Shown here: positions 37,326 to 46,051 of the stretch, in pieces | Layout: each line of letters begins with the position of its first letter | Position numbering within the stretch: position 1 is the first letter of the stretch | Assembly: GCF_004327985.1 (NCBI RefSeq) | Contig: NZ_SJDL01000001.1 | Location: forward strand, 62,001 to 126,000 | Reading direction: 5' to 3' | DNA from: Marinobacter halodurans | Lineage (GTDB): Bacteria > Pseudomonadota > Gammaproteobacteria > Pseudomonadales > Oleiphilaceae | Length of the DNA stretch: 64,000 bases | Program-made: the position numbers and the translations under genes | Notes under the pieces: model-generated | Database searches by the model: none | What the model was told of the DNA's origin: nothing | The model's input: only the letters and a program-made list of their open reading frames with translations

Positions 37326-37364
37326 CCGGCCGATCGGGCCAGATGCGACGGACGCCCACCATTC

Positions 37365-37380
37365 TAAAGCACATGCTTTA
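37365..37380. promoter_or_regulatory. inverted repeat upstream of amidase (possible operator)
   Basis: A perfect palindrome TAAAGCA-CA-TGCTTTA lies about 64 bases before the amidase ATG. The size and symmetry suit a dimeric repressor site. No regulator gene is adjacent and no T-run suggests a terminator. Confidence 0.35.
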
Positions 37381-37443
37381 CTAATCAGCGGCGCTTGGCT
37401 TTAATGGGTGATTCAGAACATTTTTCCGAGGACGTCATCCGGC

Positions 37444-38919
37444 ATGCCTGATCTCCATTACCGCAGTGCGGGCGAACTGCTCGCGGCCCTGAAATCCGGC
37501 GAACTGACCAGCGAGGCGCTCACCCAGGCCCTGATCACGCGGATCAAGTCACGCAATCCCGACGTCAATGCCGTCGTCACCCTGGCCGAGGAAGACGCCC
37601 TGCGCCAGGCCGCAGAGGCCGACGCAAAGCGTGCCCGGGGCGAACCGCTCGGCCCCCTGCACGGTCTGCCGATGACCCTAAAGGACACCTGGGAGGTGGC
37701 CGGTCTGCATTGTGTGGCCGGCGCGCCCTCGATGAAGGACTACGTGCCGCGCCAGCATGCCGATCCGGTCCAGCGGCTGGTGGACGCCGGCGCCATCATT
37801 CTGGGCAAGACCAACGTGCCGCTCTATGCCATGGACATCCAGAGCTACAACAAGGTCTTCGGCACCACCCGGAATCCCCATAACCCGAAGCATACGCCCG
37901 GCGGCTCCTCCGGCGGTGCCGCAGCGGCCCTCGCGGCGGGACTGACGCCGCTGGAAGTGGGCAGCGACCTGGCTGGTTCCATCCGCACCCCCAGCCATTT
38001 CTGTGGCGTGTTCGGCCACAAGCCCACCCGCGACCTGGTGTCGATGCGGGGCCATATCCCCGGCCCACCGGGAACCCTGAGCCAACCGGACCTGGTGGAA
38101 GGAGGCCCGATGGCCCGCACCGCTGGCGATCTGCGGGAGCTGTTGCAGGTGATTGCCGGCCCGCGGCGGCTGGAGCAGCGCAGCTGGGCGCTGTCCATGG
38201 CACCCAACCGTTTGGGGAGCCTGGACCAGGCCCGCGTGGGTCTCTGGCTCAGTGATCCGCTGTGTCCTGTCGAGCATGAGCTGACCCAGGCGTACCGCGC
38301 TCTGGGCGAGAAACTCGGCAAACAGGGCGCGCTGGTCGCGGACGCCCGGCATGACCTGCTGGATATGGCAGCGATCCTGCCGGTCTACTTCAACCTGCTC
38401 GGCAGCGTGGTCAGCGCCTCCCTGACGCCCAGGCAGCGCCGTCAGATAGCCTGGGTAGGACGTCTGGAAAAATGGCTGCGACTGTTCCTGCCGATGACCC
38501 ACCACGTCGGCGAATACGGCCGCGCGGTGAACCAGCCCATCCACAGCTGGCTGCACTGGAACGAACGGCGCGAAAAGATGCGTGCCCGGATCGACACGCT
38601 GTTCGAAGAATATGACGTATTGCTGACACCGGTGACGCCGACCACCGCCATCGAGCACAACCAGAAGGGCGAAGCATTCAACCGGAAGATCACGGTGAAC
38701 GGCAAGCCCCGCCCCTACCTCGACCAGTTCTGCTGGATTGCCCTGGCCACTACGCTGGGACTGCCCGCCACGTCGGTTCCGGCAGGCCGTTCACGGGACG
38801 GCCTGCCCTATAACATCCAGGTTATCGGTGCGCCGGGAATGGATCTCACCACGATTGGTTTCGCCGAACTGATGGAGAAAGCGGGACTGGCAGGATTTGA
38901 GATTCCGAAAGGTTTCTGA
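37444..38919 (+). CDS. Amidase signature family enzyme
   Basis: This is a serine hydrolase of the amidase signature family, which cleaves amide bonds of small molecules. The 491-residue product has the full Ser-cisSer-Lys set: Lys80 (MTLKDTW), the cis-Ser in PGGSSGGAAAA (155-156) and the nucleophile Ser179 (GSDLAGSIRTPS). Length is normal. Substrate cannot be inferred; fatty-acid amides or small aliphatic amides are typical. The ATG at 37444 is chosen by alignment of the N-terminus; a GTG at 37408 would add 12 residues. Confidence 0.9.
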   Translation: MPDLHYRSAGELLAALKSGELTSEALTQALITRIKSRNPDVNAVVTLAEEDALRQAAEADAKRARGEPLGPLHGLPMTLKDTWEVAGLHCVAGAPSMKDYVPRQHADPVQRLVDAGAIILGKTNVPLYAMDIQSYNKVFGTTRNPHNPKHTPGGSSGGAAAALAAGLTPLEVGSDLAGSIRTPSHFCGVFGHKPTRDLVSMRGHIPGPPGTLSQPDLVEGGPMARTAGDLRELLQVIAGPRRLEQRSWALSMAPNRLGSLDQARVGLWLSDPLCPVEHELTQAYRALGEKLGKQGALVADARHDLLDMAAILPVYFNLLGSVVSASLTPRQRRQIAWVGRLEKWLRLFLPMTHHVGEYGRAVNQPIHSWLHWNERREKMRARIDTLFEEYDVLLTPVTPTTAIEHNQKGEAFNRKITVNGKPRPYLDQFCWIALATTLGLPATSVPAGRSRDGLPYNIQVIGAPGMDLTTIGFAELMEKAGLAGFEIPKGF

Positions 38920-38937
38920 ACGACCGCTGTCCGACAT

Positions 38938-38971
38938 AAAAAAGCCCGGCCTCATCAACGGCCGGGCTTTT
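38938..38971. terminator. bidirectional intrinsic terminator between amidase and fadI
   Basis: A 12-bp perfect stem (AAAAGCCCGGCC and GGCCGGGCTTTT, 8-base loop) carries A/T runs on both sides. It lies 18 bases after the amidase stop and 25 bases after the convergent fadI stop, and can serve both strands. Confidence 0.92.
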
Positions 38972-38996
38972 CGTCCTTCCGAGAGCCGGGAACAGG

Positions 38997-40319
38997 TCAG
39001 TCGCGTTCCAGGATCGCCGTCACGCCCTGACCGCCCGCGGCGCAGATCGAGATCAGGCCGCGACCGCTGCCCCGCTCGGCCAGTTGCTTGGCCAGCGTCG
39101 CGATGATCCGGCCGCCGGTGGCCGCAAACGGATGCCCGGTGGCCAGGCTGCTGCCCTTGGGATTCATCTTCGAGCGATCGATGCTGCCCAGCGGCTGGTC
39201 CCTCCCCAGACGTTCCTTGCAGAAAGCGGGATCCTCCCAGGCCTTGAGCGTCGACAGCACCTGCGCGGCAAACGCCTCGTGAATCTCGTAGATATCGAAA
39301 TCCTGCAGCGTCAGTCCCGCCCGGTCCAGCATGCGCGGGACGGCGTAGGCCGGCGCCATCAGCAGCCCCTCCTTCTTGTCGACGAAATCGACGGCGGCCA
39401 CTTCCGAGAAGGTCAGGTACGCCTGGATCTCCAGGTTGTTGGCCTTGGCCCATTCCTCGCTCGCCAGCAGCACGCAGGAAGCACCGTCGGTCAGCGCCGT
39501 ACTGTTGGCGGCGGTCATGGTGCCGTTCTCGCGATCGAAGCAGGGTTTCAGGGTAGCCAGCTTTTCCAGCGTGGTATCCGGGCGCAGGATGTTGTCTTTT
39601 TCCAGTCCGGCCAACGGCGTCATCAGGTCCTCGAAGAAGCCGGACTGATAGGCGGCGGCCAGCTTCTGATGGCTTTCATAGGCCAGTTCGTCCTGGGCCT
39701 CCCGCGGGATGTTCCACTCGTGGGCAGTGATCTGGCAGTGGTCGCCCATGGACAGGCCGGTGCGCGGCTCGCCGTTCTCCGGGATTTCCGGGATCAAGTG
39801 GCTCGGACGAAAGCGACCCAGGATCTTCAGGCGCTCAGTGTTGGTCCTGGCCCGGTTCAGGTCCAGCAGGATCTCGCGCAGGCCTTCGCCGACGCCGATC
39901 GGCGCGTCGGAGGTGGTGTCGGTGCCACCGGCAATGCCGCACTCGATCTGGCCCAGGGCAATCTTGTTGGCCACCAGGATGGCTGCTTCCAGCCCGGTAC
40001 CGCAGGCCTGCTGGATGTCATAGGCGGGGGTTTCCGGCGCCAGGCCGGAACTGAGCACCGACTCCCGGGTCAGGTTGAAGTCCCGGGAATGCTTGATCAC
40101 CGCGCCGGCGGCGACTTCGCCCATACGCTGGCCTTCCAGGCCAAAGCGATCCACCAGTCCGCGCAGGGTGGCGGTGAGCATGTCCTGGTTGCTGAGCTTG
40201 CTGTAGGCGCTGTTGGAGCGGGCAAAGGGAATGCGGTTGCCTCCGATCACCGCCACCCGGCGGACGGTCTGTGCGGCGTTGCCCGCTTTCTTCTGCCCTG
40301 CATTGCTTGTCTGTGCCAT
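38997..40319 (-). CDS. fadI: FadI, 3-ketoacyl-CoA thiolase
   Basis: FadI carries out the last step of fatty-acid beta-oxidation, cleaving 3-ketoacyl-CoA. The 440-residue product has the acyl-accepting Cys106 (QQACGTGLEAA), the HEAF motif (EIHEAFAAQVL), His396 (GHPFAATGGR) and Cys426 (ICAAGGQG). Length fits the FadI type (about 430) rather than FadA (about 390). No fadJ partner is adjacent. It is divergent from the FabG-type gene, an arrangement that suggests shared control of a 3-ketoacyl pathway. Confidence 0.92.
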   Translation of the reverse strand: MAQTSNAGQKKAGNAAQTVRRVAVIGGNRIPFARSNSAYSKLSNQDMLTATLRGLVDRFGLEGQRMGEVAAGAVIKHSRDFNLTRESVLSSGLAPETPAYDIQQACGTGLEAAILVANKIALGQIECGIAGGTDTTSDAPIGVGEGLREILLDLNRARTNTERLKILGRFRPSHLIPEIPENGEPRTGLSMGDHCQITAHEWNIPREAQDELAYESHQKLAAAYQSGFFEDLMTPLAGLEKDNILRPDTTLEKLATLKPCFDRENGTMTAANSTALTDGASCVLLASEEWAKANNLEIQAYLTFSEVAAVDFVDKKEGLLMAPAYAVPRMLDRAGLTLQDFDIYEIHEAFAAQVLSTLKAWEDPAFCKERLGRDQPLGSIDRSKMNPKGSSLATGHPFAATGGRIIATLAKQLAERGSGRGLISICAAGGQGVTAILERD

Positions 40320-40551
40320 GGGATTATCCTGTTCATCGGTATGATGTGTGGCAGTCTATCGGGACGGGCCTGCCGCTCATTGGCAGCCCTGACAACGGCC
40401 GGATTGCGTTGAGTCAATCCAAAGACGGCCAGTTTCCCTACCATACGTGGAATGCTGAATAATGCTCGGTAAGGCCTCTCGTTCCGTGGAAGCGGCCTTC
40501 CTTTCAGACACCTGTTTCGATTGAAAGCGCGTAAGACGCAAGGAAACCACT

Positions 40552-41961
40552 ATGTCAGACCTTTACCTCAAGTTCGTCAATACCCCCGTCGGCAAAACCA
40601 CGGCCTCGACCCTGGGCCTGCCCTCGCCGGTCGTGCTCAAGCGATGGCAGCGCAGCGACCAGCCGTTCATCGAGGGCGATGTACTGGTCGGCGCCGCCAA
40701 CGGCGCCCGGGCCATCGAAACCCTGGGCAGCATCCTCGGCGCCAGTCCCGCCAACGTCTTCCATGCCTCCGGCGGCGAGCGGCTGACCGACTCGGCGAAG
40801 GCCGGCAGCAAGGCCAAGCCGCTGGACCTGGGTGGCGACATCCAGAAGAGGTTTGCGGCCCTGGTGTTCGACGCCAGCGGCATCAAGGACACCACCGAAC
40901 TGCGGGCACTCTACGACTTCTTCCACCCGGTCATCCGCAAGCTGGCCACCAACGGCCGGGTGCTGGTGATCGGCCAGGATCCGGACACCTGCCGCAAGCC
41001 CGCTCACGCTGCTGCACAGCGCGCGCTGGAAGGCTTCGCCCGCAGTGTCGGCAAGGAGATCGGCAAGAAAGGCGCCACCTCCAACCTGATCTGGATCGCG
41101 CCCAACGCCGAGGAGCGGATTGACTCCAGCGTGCGCTTCTTCCTGTCGCCCCGTTCCGCCTATGTTGACGGCCAGGTGGTGAAAATCGGCAAGGCGGACA
41201 CCGGCAACACCGCCACCAATCCGGTGGCACCGCTGACCGGCAAGATCGCCCTGGTCACCGGCGCCTCGCGGGGGATCGGCGAATCCATTGCCCGGACACT
41301 GGCCCGTGACGGCGCCACCGTGATTGCGCTGGATATCCCGGCCGCCATGACCGACCTGGAGCGGGTGGCCGGCAACATCAACGGCAAACCGCTGGCCTGC
41401 GACATCACCGAGGCCAACGCCCCCAAACGGATTGCCGAGTTCGTCGAGAGCCTGGGCAACGGCCTGGACCTGATCGTCCATAACGCCGGCATCACCCGGG
41501 ACAAGACGCTGGGCAACATGCCCGAGGATTTCTGGGACATGACCATCGCCGTCAACCTGACCGCCGAGGAACTGATCGACTCGGAGCTGCTCAAACGCGG
41601 CCTGATCCGCGAGAACGGCCGCATCGTGTGCGTCTCGTCCATCAGCGGCATCGCCGGCAACTTCGGCCAGACCAACTACTCCACCTCCAAGTGCGGTGTC
41701 ATCGGTTATGTGGAAGCCATGGCCAGGAGCCTGAAGAACGGCATCACCATCAACGCCGTGGCACCGGGCTTTATCGAAACCCAGATGACGGCCGCTATGC
41801 CGATCACCATCCGCGAGGCGGGGCGGCGCATGAACAGCCTGTCCCAGGGCGGCCTGCCGGTGGACGTGGCGGAAACCATTGCCTGGTACTGCCACCCACA
41901 ATCGGCCGGGGTATCCGGCAACGTGGTGCGGGTCTGCGGCCAGTCGCTGATCGGCAAGTAA
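40552..41961 (+). CDS. Two-domain 3-oxoacyl-ACP reductase (FabG4 type)
   Basis: This is a high-molecular-weight FabG with an N-terminal Rossmann/flavodoxin-like domain (about 1-210) and a C-terminal SDR reductase domain (about 220-469). The C-terminal domain shows GKIALVTGASRGIGESIAR, HNAG, and the catalytic Tyr and Lys in NYSTSKCGV. It would interconvert 3-oxoacyl and 3-hydroxyacyl thioesters. Length 469 is twice that of ordinary FabG. An AAGGAAA site precedes the ATG. Its role beside fadI may be reductive elongation or hydroxyacyl supply; no MaoC gene follows. Confidence 0.88.
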   Translation: MSDLYLKFVNTPVGKTTASTLGLPSPVVLKRWQRSDQPFIEGDVLVGAANGARAIETLGSILGASPANVFHASGGERLTDSAKAGSKAKPLDLGGDIQKRFAALVFDASGIKDTTELRALYDFFHPVIRKLATNGRVLVIGQDPDTCRKPAHAAAQRALEGFARSVGKEIGKKGATSNLIWIAPNAEERIDSSVRFFLSPRSAYVDGQVVKIGKADTGNTATNPVAPLTGKIALVTGASRGIGESIARTLARDGATVIALDIPAAMTDLERVAGNINGKPLACDITEANAPKRIAEFVESLGNGLDLIVHNAGITRDKTLGNMPEDFWDMTIAVNLTAEELIDSELLKRGLIRENGRIVCVSSISGIAGNFGQTNYSTSKCGVIGYVEAMARSLKNGITINAVAPGFIETQMTAAMPITIREAGRRMNSLSQGGLPVDVAETIAWYCHPQSAGVSGNVVRVCGQSLIGK

Positions 41962-41980
41962 TCCGGTTTCCCCGGAAGAC

Positions 41981-43540
41981 TTAGTGGGCAGGCGCGGGTT
42001 CGGCCTCCGGATCCGCCTGCCCCGGCTTCAGCAACAGGACCAGCGGAATCATCAACACGAACAGGGCGCCCATGAAGTGGAAGGCGTCGATATAGGCCAG
42101 CATCTGCGCCTGTCCCTGCACCGTCTGGTTGAGCAGCGCCAGCGCCTGGTCATGACTGCCGGTCACGCCCTGCAACCGGGCCAGGTGCTGCTCCCATTCC
42201 GGATCGCCGGGACTGGTATTGGCCACCAGCGGTACCTGGTGATGGGCGCCCAGCCGCGAGATCAGCGTCACCAGCACCGATATACCCACGCCCCCGCCCA
42301 GATTGCGCATGAACGCCAGCATGGATGCGGCCTGGTTGTTGGCACTGGCCGGCAATCCGATGTACGCCATGGTGTTGATGGGGATAAACAGGAAGGCGAT
42401 GCCCAGCGTCTGCCAGACCCGCACCAGCGCCAGCGTCGTGCTGTCCACCTGCAGGTTGAAGTTGCCCATATACCAGAGTGAGCTGCCAGCGCAGAGCAGA
42501 CCGAAGGCGATCATCAGTCGCAGATCGACCCGGCCGGCCAGCTTCCCCGCCACCGGCATCATGGCCATGATCGCAAAGCCCCCCGGCGAGATGACCAGCC
42601 CGGCATCCAACGCGCTGTAATCCAGCAGGGACTCCATGAACAGCGGCAGTAACGCCGTTGACCCCAGCAGGATAAAGCCGAGGACGAACATCAGGAGGTT
42701 GGAAATGGCGTAATTGCGGTAGCGGTAGAGGCGCAGGTTGACGATCGGGTTGTGCTGGTCGAAAGAACGCACGATGTAGGTCAGCAGTGCGACGATGACC
42801 ACACCGGTCAGCACCCGGATTTCCAGGGAATCCCACCAGTCCTCGTTCTGGCCCCGGTCCAGCAGCCACTGGAGACTGCCGAGACCAATCGCGATCAGGC
42901 TGAAACCGATGTAGTCGATGGGACTGCCATCGTGGTTGGGCTTTTCATCCGGCAGGTACATCCGGATCAGGACGATCAGTAACGCCCCCACCGGCACGTT
43001 AATGAGGAAGATCCAGTGCCAGCTGAACTGGTCGGTGATCCAGCCACCCAGTGTCGGCCCAATCGCCGGCGCGGCCACCACCGCAATACCATACATGGCA
43101 AACGCCATGGACCGCTGTGCCGGCGGAAAGGCGTCCGCCAGGATGGCCTGGGATACCGGCTGCAATGCCCCACCCGCCAGTCCCTGGATGGCCCGGAAGA
43201 AGATCAGCATCCCCAGACTGGGTGCCAGGCCACACGCCAGCGACGCCGTGCTGAAACCGATAATGCAGGCAATGAAGAAACGGGTGCGGCCGAAATACTC
43301 GGACAACCAGCCCGCAATGGGCAGGGCAATGGCGTTGGTCACCAGGTAGGAGGTCAGGACCCAGGTGGATTCCTCAGGCCCCGCCCCGAGGCTGCCGGCG
43401 ATGTTCGACAGGGATACGTTGGCAATGGAGATGTCGAGCACCTCCATAAACGCGGCCAGCGCCACCATCGGCGCGATCAGCCAGGGATTGATCGCCTTGC
43501 GGGCCGAGGAAGCTCCGTTGCCGGCTGCGGCATCACTCAT
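41981..43540 (-). CDS. EmrB/QacA-type MFS efflux transporter (DHA2 family)
   Basis: This is a 14-helix major facilitator drug exporter. The 519-residue product has the DHA2 motifs: ISIANVSLSNIAGSLGAGPEE near the N-terminus, WLSEYFGRTRFF, and PVSQAILADAFPPAQRS. It pairs with the HlyD-like gene just upstream (nine bases apart), giving an EmrAB-like inner-membrane/periplasm unit. No outer-membrane factor gene or MarR/TetR regulator is adjacent. Substrate is unknown. Confidence 0.9.
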   Translation of the reverse strand: MSDAAAGNGASSARKAINPWLIAPMVALAAFMEVLDISIANVSLSNIAGSLGAGPEESTWVLTSYLVTNAIALPIAGWLSEYFGRTRFFIACIIGFSTASLACGLAPSLGMLIFFRAIQGLAGGALQPVSQAILADAFPPAQRSMAFAMYGIAVVAAPAIGPTLGGWITDQFSWHWIFLINVPVGALLIVLIRMYLPDEKPNHDGSPIDYIGFSLIAIGLGSLQWLLDRGQNEDWWDSLEIRVLTGVVIVALLTYIVRSFDQHNPIVNLRLYRYRNYAISNLLMFVLGFILLGSTALLPLFMESLLDYSALDAGLVISPGGFAIMAMMPVAGKLAGRVDLRLMIAFGLLCAGSSLWYMGNFNLQVDSTTLALVRVWQTLGIAFLFIPINTMAYIGLPASANNQAASMLAFMRNLGGGVGISVLVTLISRLGAHHQVPLVANTSPGDPEWEQHLARLQGVTGSHDQALALLNQTVQGQAQMLAYIDAFHFMGALFVLMIPLVLLLKPGQADPEAEPAPAH

Positions 43541-43549
43541 GGCAACCCC

Positions 43550-44680
43550 TTACGGTTGTTTGCCCGCGCTGTCCAGATACACCGTGGGCACCACCGACAT
43601 ACCGGGCCACAACTGCAGGTCCCCGGGCACATCATCCAGTTCGATGCGAATCGGCACGCGCTGGACCACTTTCACGAAGTTGCCCGTGGCGTTTTCCGGC
43701 GGCAGTAGCGCAAACCGGGATCCGGTTCCCGGCTGGAAGGACGCCACATGCCCCTTCAGGGTCCTGTCCGGATAGGCGTCCACATCGATATCGACCCGAT
43801 CGCCCACGTGCATATCGCCAATCTGGGTTTCCTTGTAGTTGGCCTTGATCCAGGGGTGGCCGGAGACCAGGATCACCAGCGTCGCTTCCGGCCCCACCAT
43901 GGCGCCGGTGCGCGCCTGGAGCTCGCTGATCCAGCCATCCACGGGCGCCTTGATGGTGGTCCAGTCGAGATTCAGCCGGGCCTGGGTCAGGCTGGCCTGC
44001 GCCTGCTCCAGGTTGGCTTTGCCTTCATCCACCGCGGCTTGCATGACCGGCAGGCGTTGATCGTCCGCAGCAACCGCCTGCTGCTGCGCACGGGCCGAGG
44101 CAAGCTGGCTCCTGGCCACGGACACTGCCGCCGCGGTCGCCGCATGATCGCTCTCCAGCGTGTTCAGGTTGGTGCGGGCATTTTCCAGCGTCTGCCTGGA
44201 AACCTGGCTTCGTTCCACCAGCACGCTGTAGCGTTTCACGTCGCGGCGGGCCTGTTCGATCTTGGCGGCCTGGGCATCCCGCGCCCTTTCCTGCTGGGTA
44301 ATCCGGGCCTTGGCCACATCAACGCTGGCCGCCGCTTCCGCCTTGCGGGCCGCCAGGTCAGCCTGGAATGCCGTCAGCGAAGCCTGCGCGCTCTGGAGCG
44401 AGGCGCGGGCATTGGCCACCTTGGCCTGGGCCGCCGAAAGTGCCGCCCGGTAGGGCTCGGGATCAATCTTCGCCAGTACCTGCCCGGCTTTCACCGCCTG
44501 GTTGTCATGCACGGCAACCTGCACCAACGGCCCATCCACACGGGGCTTGAGATACACCACATCCCGCTGGACAAAGGCATCGTCGGTGGTTTCCTTGCCC
44601 AGGCTCCACCACCAGATACCGGCAATCACAACGGCGGCAATGGCAAAAACAATGAAGAGGCGCTTCAAACGTGAAGACAT
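43550..44680 (-). CDS. EmrA-like HlyD membrane fusion protein
   Basis: This is the periplasmic adaptor for the DHA2 exporter encoded next. The 376-residue product has one N-terminal membrane helix (about 8-27), the lipoyl half-motifs DGPLVQVAVHDNQAVKAGQVL and TIKAPVDGWISE, a long coiled-coil hairpin (about 80-230), and a beta-barrel ending. This is standard for EmrA. The ATG at 44680 gives the correct short cytoplasmic N-terminus; the frame is open upstream but without a better start. Confidence 0.9.
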   Translation of the reverse strand: MSSRLKRLFIVFAIAAVVIAGIWWWSLGKETTDDAFVQRDVVYLKPRVDGPLVQVAVHDNQAVKAGQVLAKIDPEPYRAALSAAQAKVANARASLQSAQASLTAFQADLAARKAEAAASVDVAKARITQQERARDAQAAKIEQARRDVKRYSVLVERSQVSRQTLENARTNLNTLESDHAATAAAVSVARSQLASARAQQQAVAADDQRLPVMQAAVDEGKANLEQAQASLTQARLNLDWTTIKAPVDGWISELQARTGAMVGPEATLVILVSGHPWIKANYKETQIGDMHVGDRVDIDVDAYPDRTLKGHVASFQPGTGSRFALLPPENATGNFVKVVQRVPIRIELDDVPGDLQLWPGMSVVPTVYLDSAGKQP

Positions 44681-44936
44681 GAGTGTCGTTCCATCCCTAA
44701 AAGAGTCGGCGCCCTCGCATCCTGTGCGACCCTGTGAAGATACGGCGTTGGGCACAACCCGGGCGTCAGGCGGACATAGGAGGACATTGATCGACGTCAC
44801 TCAGACCGGAATAAGGCGTCTTGGGACCGATCATCGCCGAACATGACGGGAAGGCAGCATAAACCACGAACTGTCCGATTCGCAATTCACCGACAAAGCC
44901 TGGATCAGGTCAGGGAAACACGAATGTGGCCATCGC
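44681..44936. other. intergenic stretch upstream of emrA-like gene
   Basis: No gene, RNA or clear repeat is seen between the adaptor gene and the tRNA terminator. Short open frames here lack ribosome sites and protein-like composition. The region presumably holds the promoter of the efflux genes, but none matched well. Confidence 0.4.
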
Positions 44937-44967
44937 AAAAACCCCGATATCAGCGAACGCTGTCGGG
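44937..44967 (-). terminator. terminator of the tRNA operon
   Basis: On the minus strand an interrupted stem (CCCGA + CAGC, loop GTTC, GCTG + TCGGG) is followed by five Ts, starting 29 bases after the 3' end of the last tRNA. Confidence 0.7.
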
Positions 44968-44995
44968 TCTCGTCTGCCAACACATCGATAGGAAT

Positions 44996-45071
44996 TGGTG
45001 GGTGGTGCAGGGATCGAACCTGCGACCCTCGCCTTGTAAGGGCGATGCTCTCCCAGCTGAGCTAACCACCC
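44996..45071 (-). tRNA. tRNA-Val (anticodon UAC)
   Basis: A 76-base cloverleaf with the CCA encoded. The acceptor GGGTGGT pairs with ACCACCC, the D-arm includes AGCTCAGCTGGGAGAGC, the anticodon loop is CTTACAA, and the T-loop is GGTTCGATCC. It is the third gene in the tRNA operon and has the same sequence as the first. Confidence 0.97.
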
Positions 45072-45085
45072 GGGAAGTCGGGAAA

Positions 45086-45162
45086 TGGCGGAGCGGACGG
45101 GACTCGAACCCGCGACCCCCGGCGTGACAGGCCGGTATTCTAACCAGCTGAACTACCGCTCC
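45086..45162 (-). tRNA. tRNA-Asp (anticodon GUC)
   Basis: A 77-base cloverleaf with CCA encoded. The acceptor GGAGCGG pairs with CCGCTCC, the anticodon loop is CTGTCAC, and the T-loop is GGTTCGAGTCC. It lies between the two tRNA-Val genes. Confidence 0.97.
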
Positions 45163-45207
45163 GCAGACATCCTCCTGCCGATGGGGCAATCTGGCAGGGC
45201 GCTGAAT

Positions 45208-45283
45208 TGGTGGGTGGTGCAGGGATCGAACCTGCGACCCTCGCCTTGTAAGGGCGATGCTCTCCCAGCTGAGCTAACCACCC
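45208..45283 (-). tRNA. tRNA-Val (anticodon UAC), first copy
   Basis: The sequence is identical to the tRNA-Val at 44996-45071, with CCA encoded. It is the first gene after the operon promoter. Confidence 0.97.
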
Positions 45284-45348
45284 AATCAGCGCGGATGAAG
45301 CAGCGAATGGCCGTGTCGGCGATGCTGTGTCATCCAGATGAGACGCGC

Positions 45349-45376
45349 ATTTTAAGCATTTGAGTGGGCCTGTCAA
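45349..45376 (-). promoter_or_regulatory. sigma-70 promoter of the tRNA operon
   Basis: The minus strand has TTGACA, a 16-base spacer and TAAAAT, followed by a GCGCG discriminator typical of growth-rate/stringent control. It lies about 65 bases upstream of the first tRNA. Confidence 0.8.
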
Positions 45377-45448
45377 ATACTTTTGCGGGATTTTTTGGAA
45401 TAGAACTCAAACGGTTATTTTGCAGCCAGATAAGGAGCTGTCGTCAGG

Positions 45449-45862
45449 TTACGAGCCCTTGCCATTCGTCTTCGGCGAGGCACGCTTCTTCTTGTTGCTC
45501 TTCGACTCGCCGGAAGCTCGCTTCCGCCCGGCCTTGACCACCGAACTCGCCGTGTGGGCCGCAGACGCGGCTTTTCTCTCCAGTGACAGTCGTCCGACGC
45601 TGGAGCGGCGCTCGTCCGGAATCGATTCTTCAGCCAGGCGACGGTTGATCTCGTCGAGCTTGGTTTGCAGCGCGTGCATGCGCTCGTCCACCAATCCCCT
45701 CAACGAGGGCCCGAGATGGTCGACCAGGTGCCGTAACTCATCCAGTCGGTCTTCTCCCAGGTGTTCCGCGTCGTGGATCACCTCCAGATACTGCCGGCGC
45801 AAACGATCGAGCCGGCCCCGCGCCCAACGCACGGGTTCTCCCACAGTCTCCTTCAATGACAT
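45449..45862 (-). CDS. basic helical hypothetical protein
   Basis: A 137-residue protein with a helical N-terminal two-thirds (MSLKETVGEPVRWARGRLDR, DELRHLVDHLGPSLRGLVDE) and a Lys/Arg/Ser-rich tail (KSNKKKRASPKTNGKGS). The tail resembles nucleic-acid or polymer-binding tails seen in AlgP- or phasin-like proteins, but I cannot assign a family. An AGAGGATG site precedes the ATG at 45862. Confidence 0.65.
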   Translation of the reverse strand: MSLKETVGEPVRWARGRLDRLRRQYLEVIHDAEHLGEDRLDELRHLVDHLGPSLRGLVDERMHALQTKLDEINRRLAEESIPDERRSSVGRLSLERKAASAAHTASSVVKAGRKRASGESKSNKKKRASPKTNGKGS

Positions 45863-46051
45863 CGCATCCTCTTTATTATGGTGTCCGGGCACATGGAAAC
45901 AGCGCGCTCATCTTTCCAGTCTAGTCAGGCCAACCCGACCGGCCAAGAAAGATGTGCGCTGCGTCACACTGTACAAAGGGTGCGCCGAACCACATTGGCA
46001 TCCGTTGCCACGGTTTGCGTCATTTTCGCGATGGCGATTCCCGGTGTGGGC

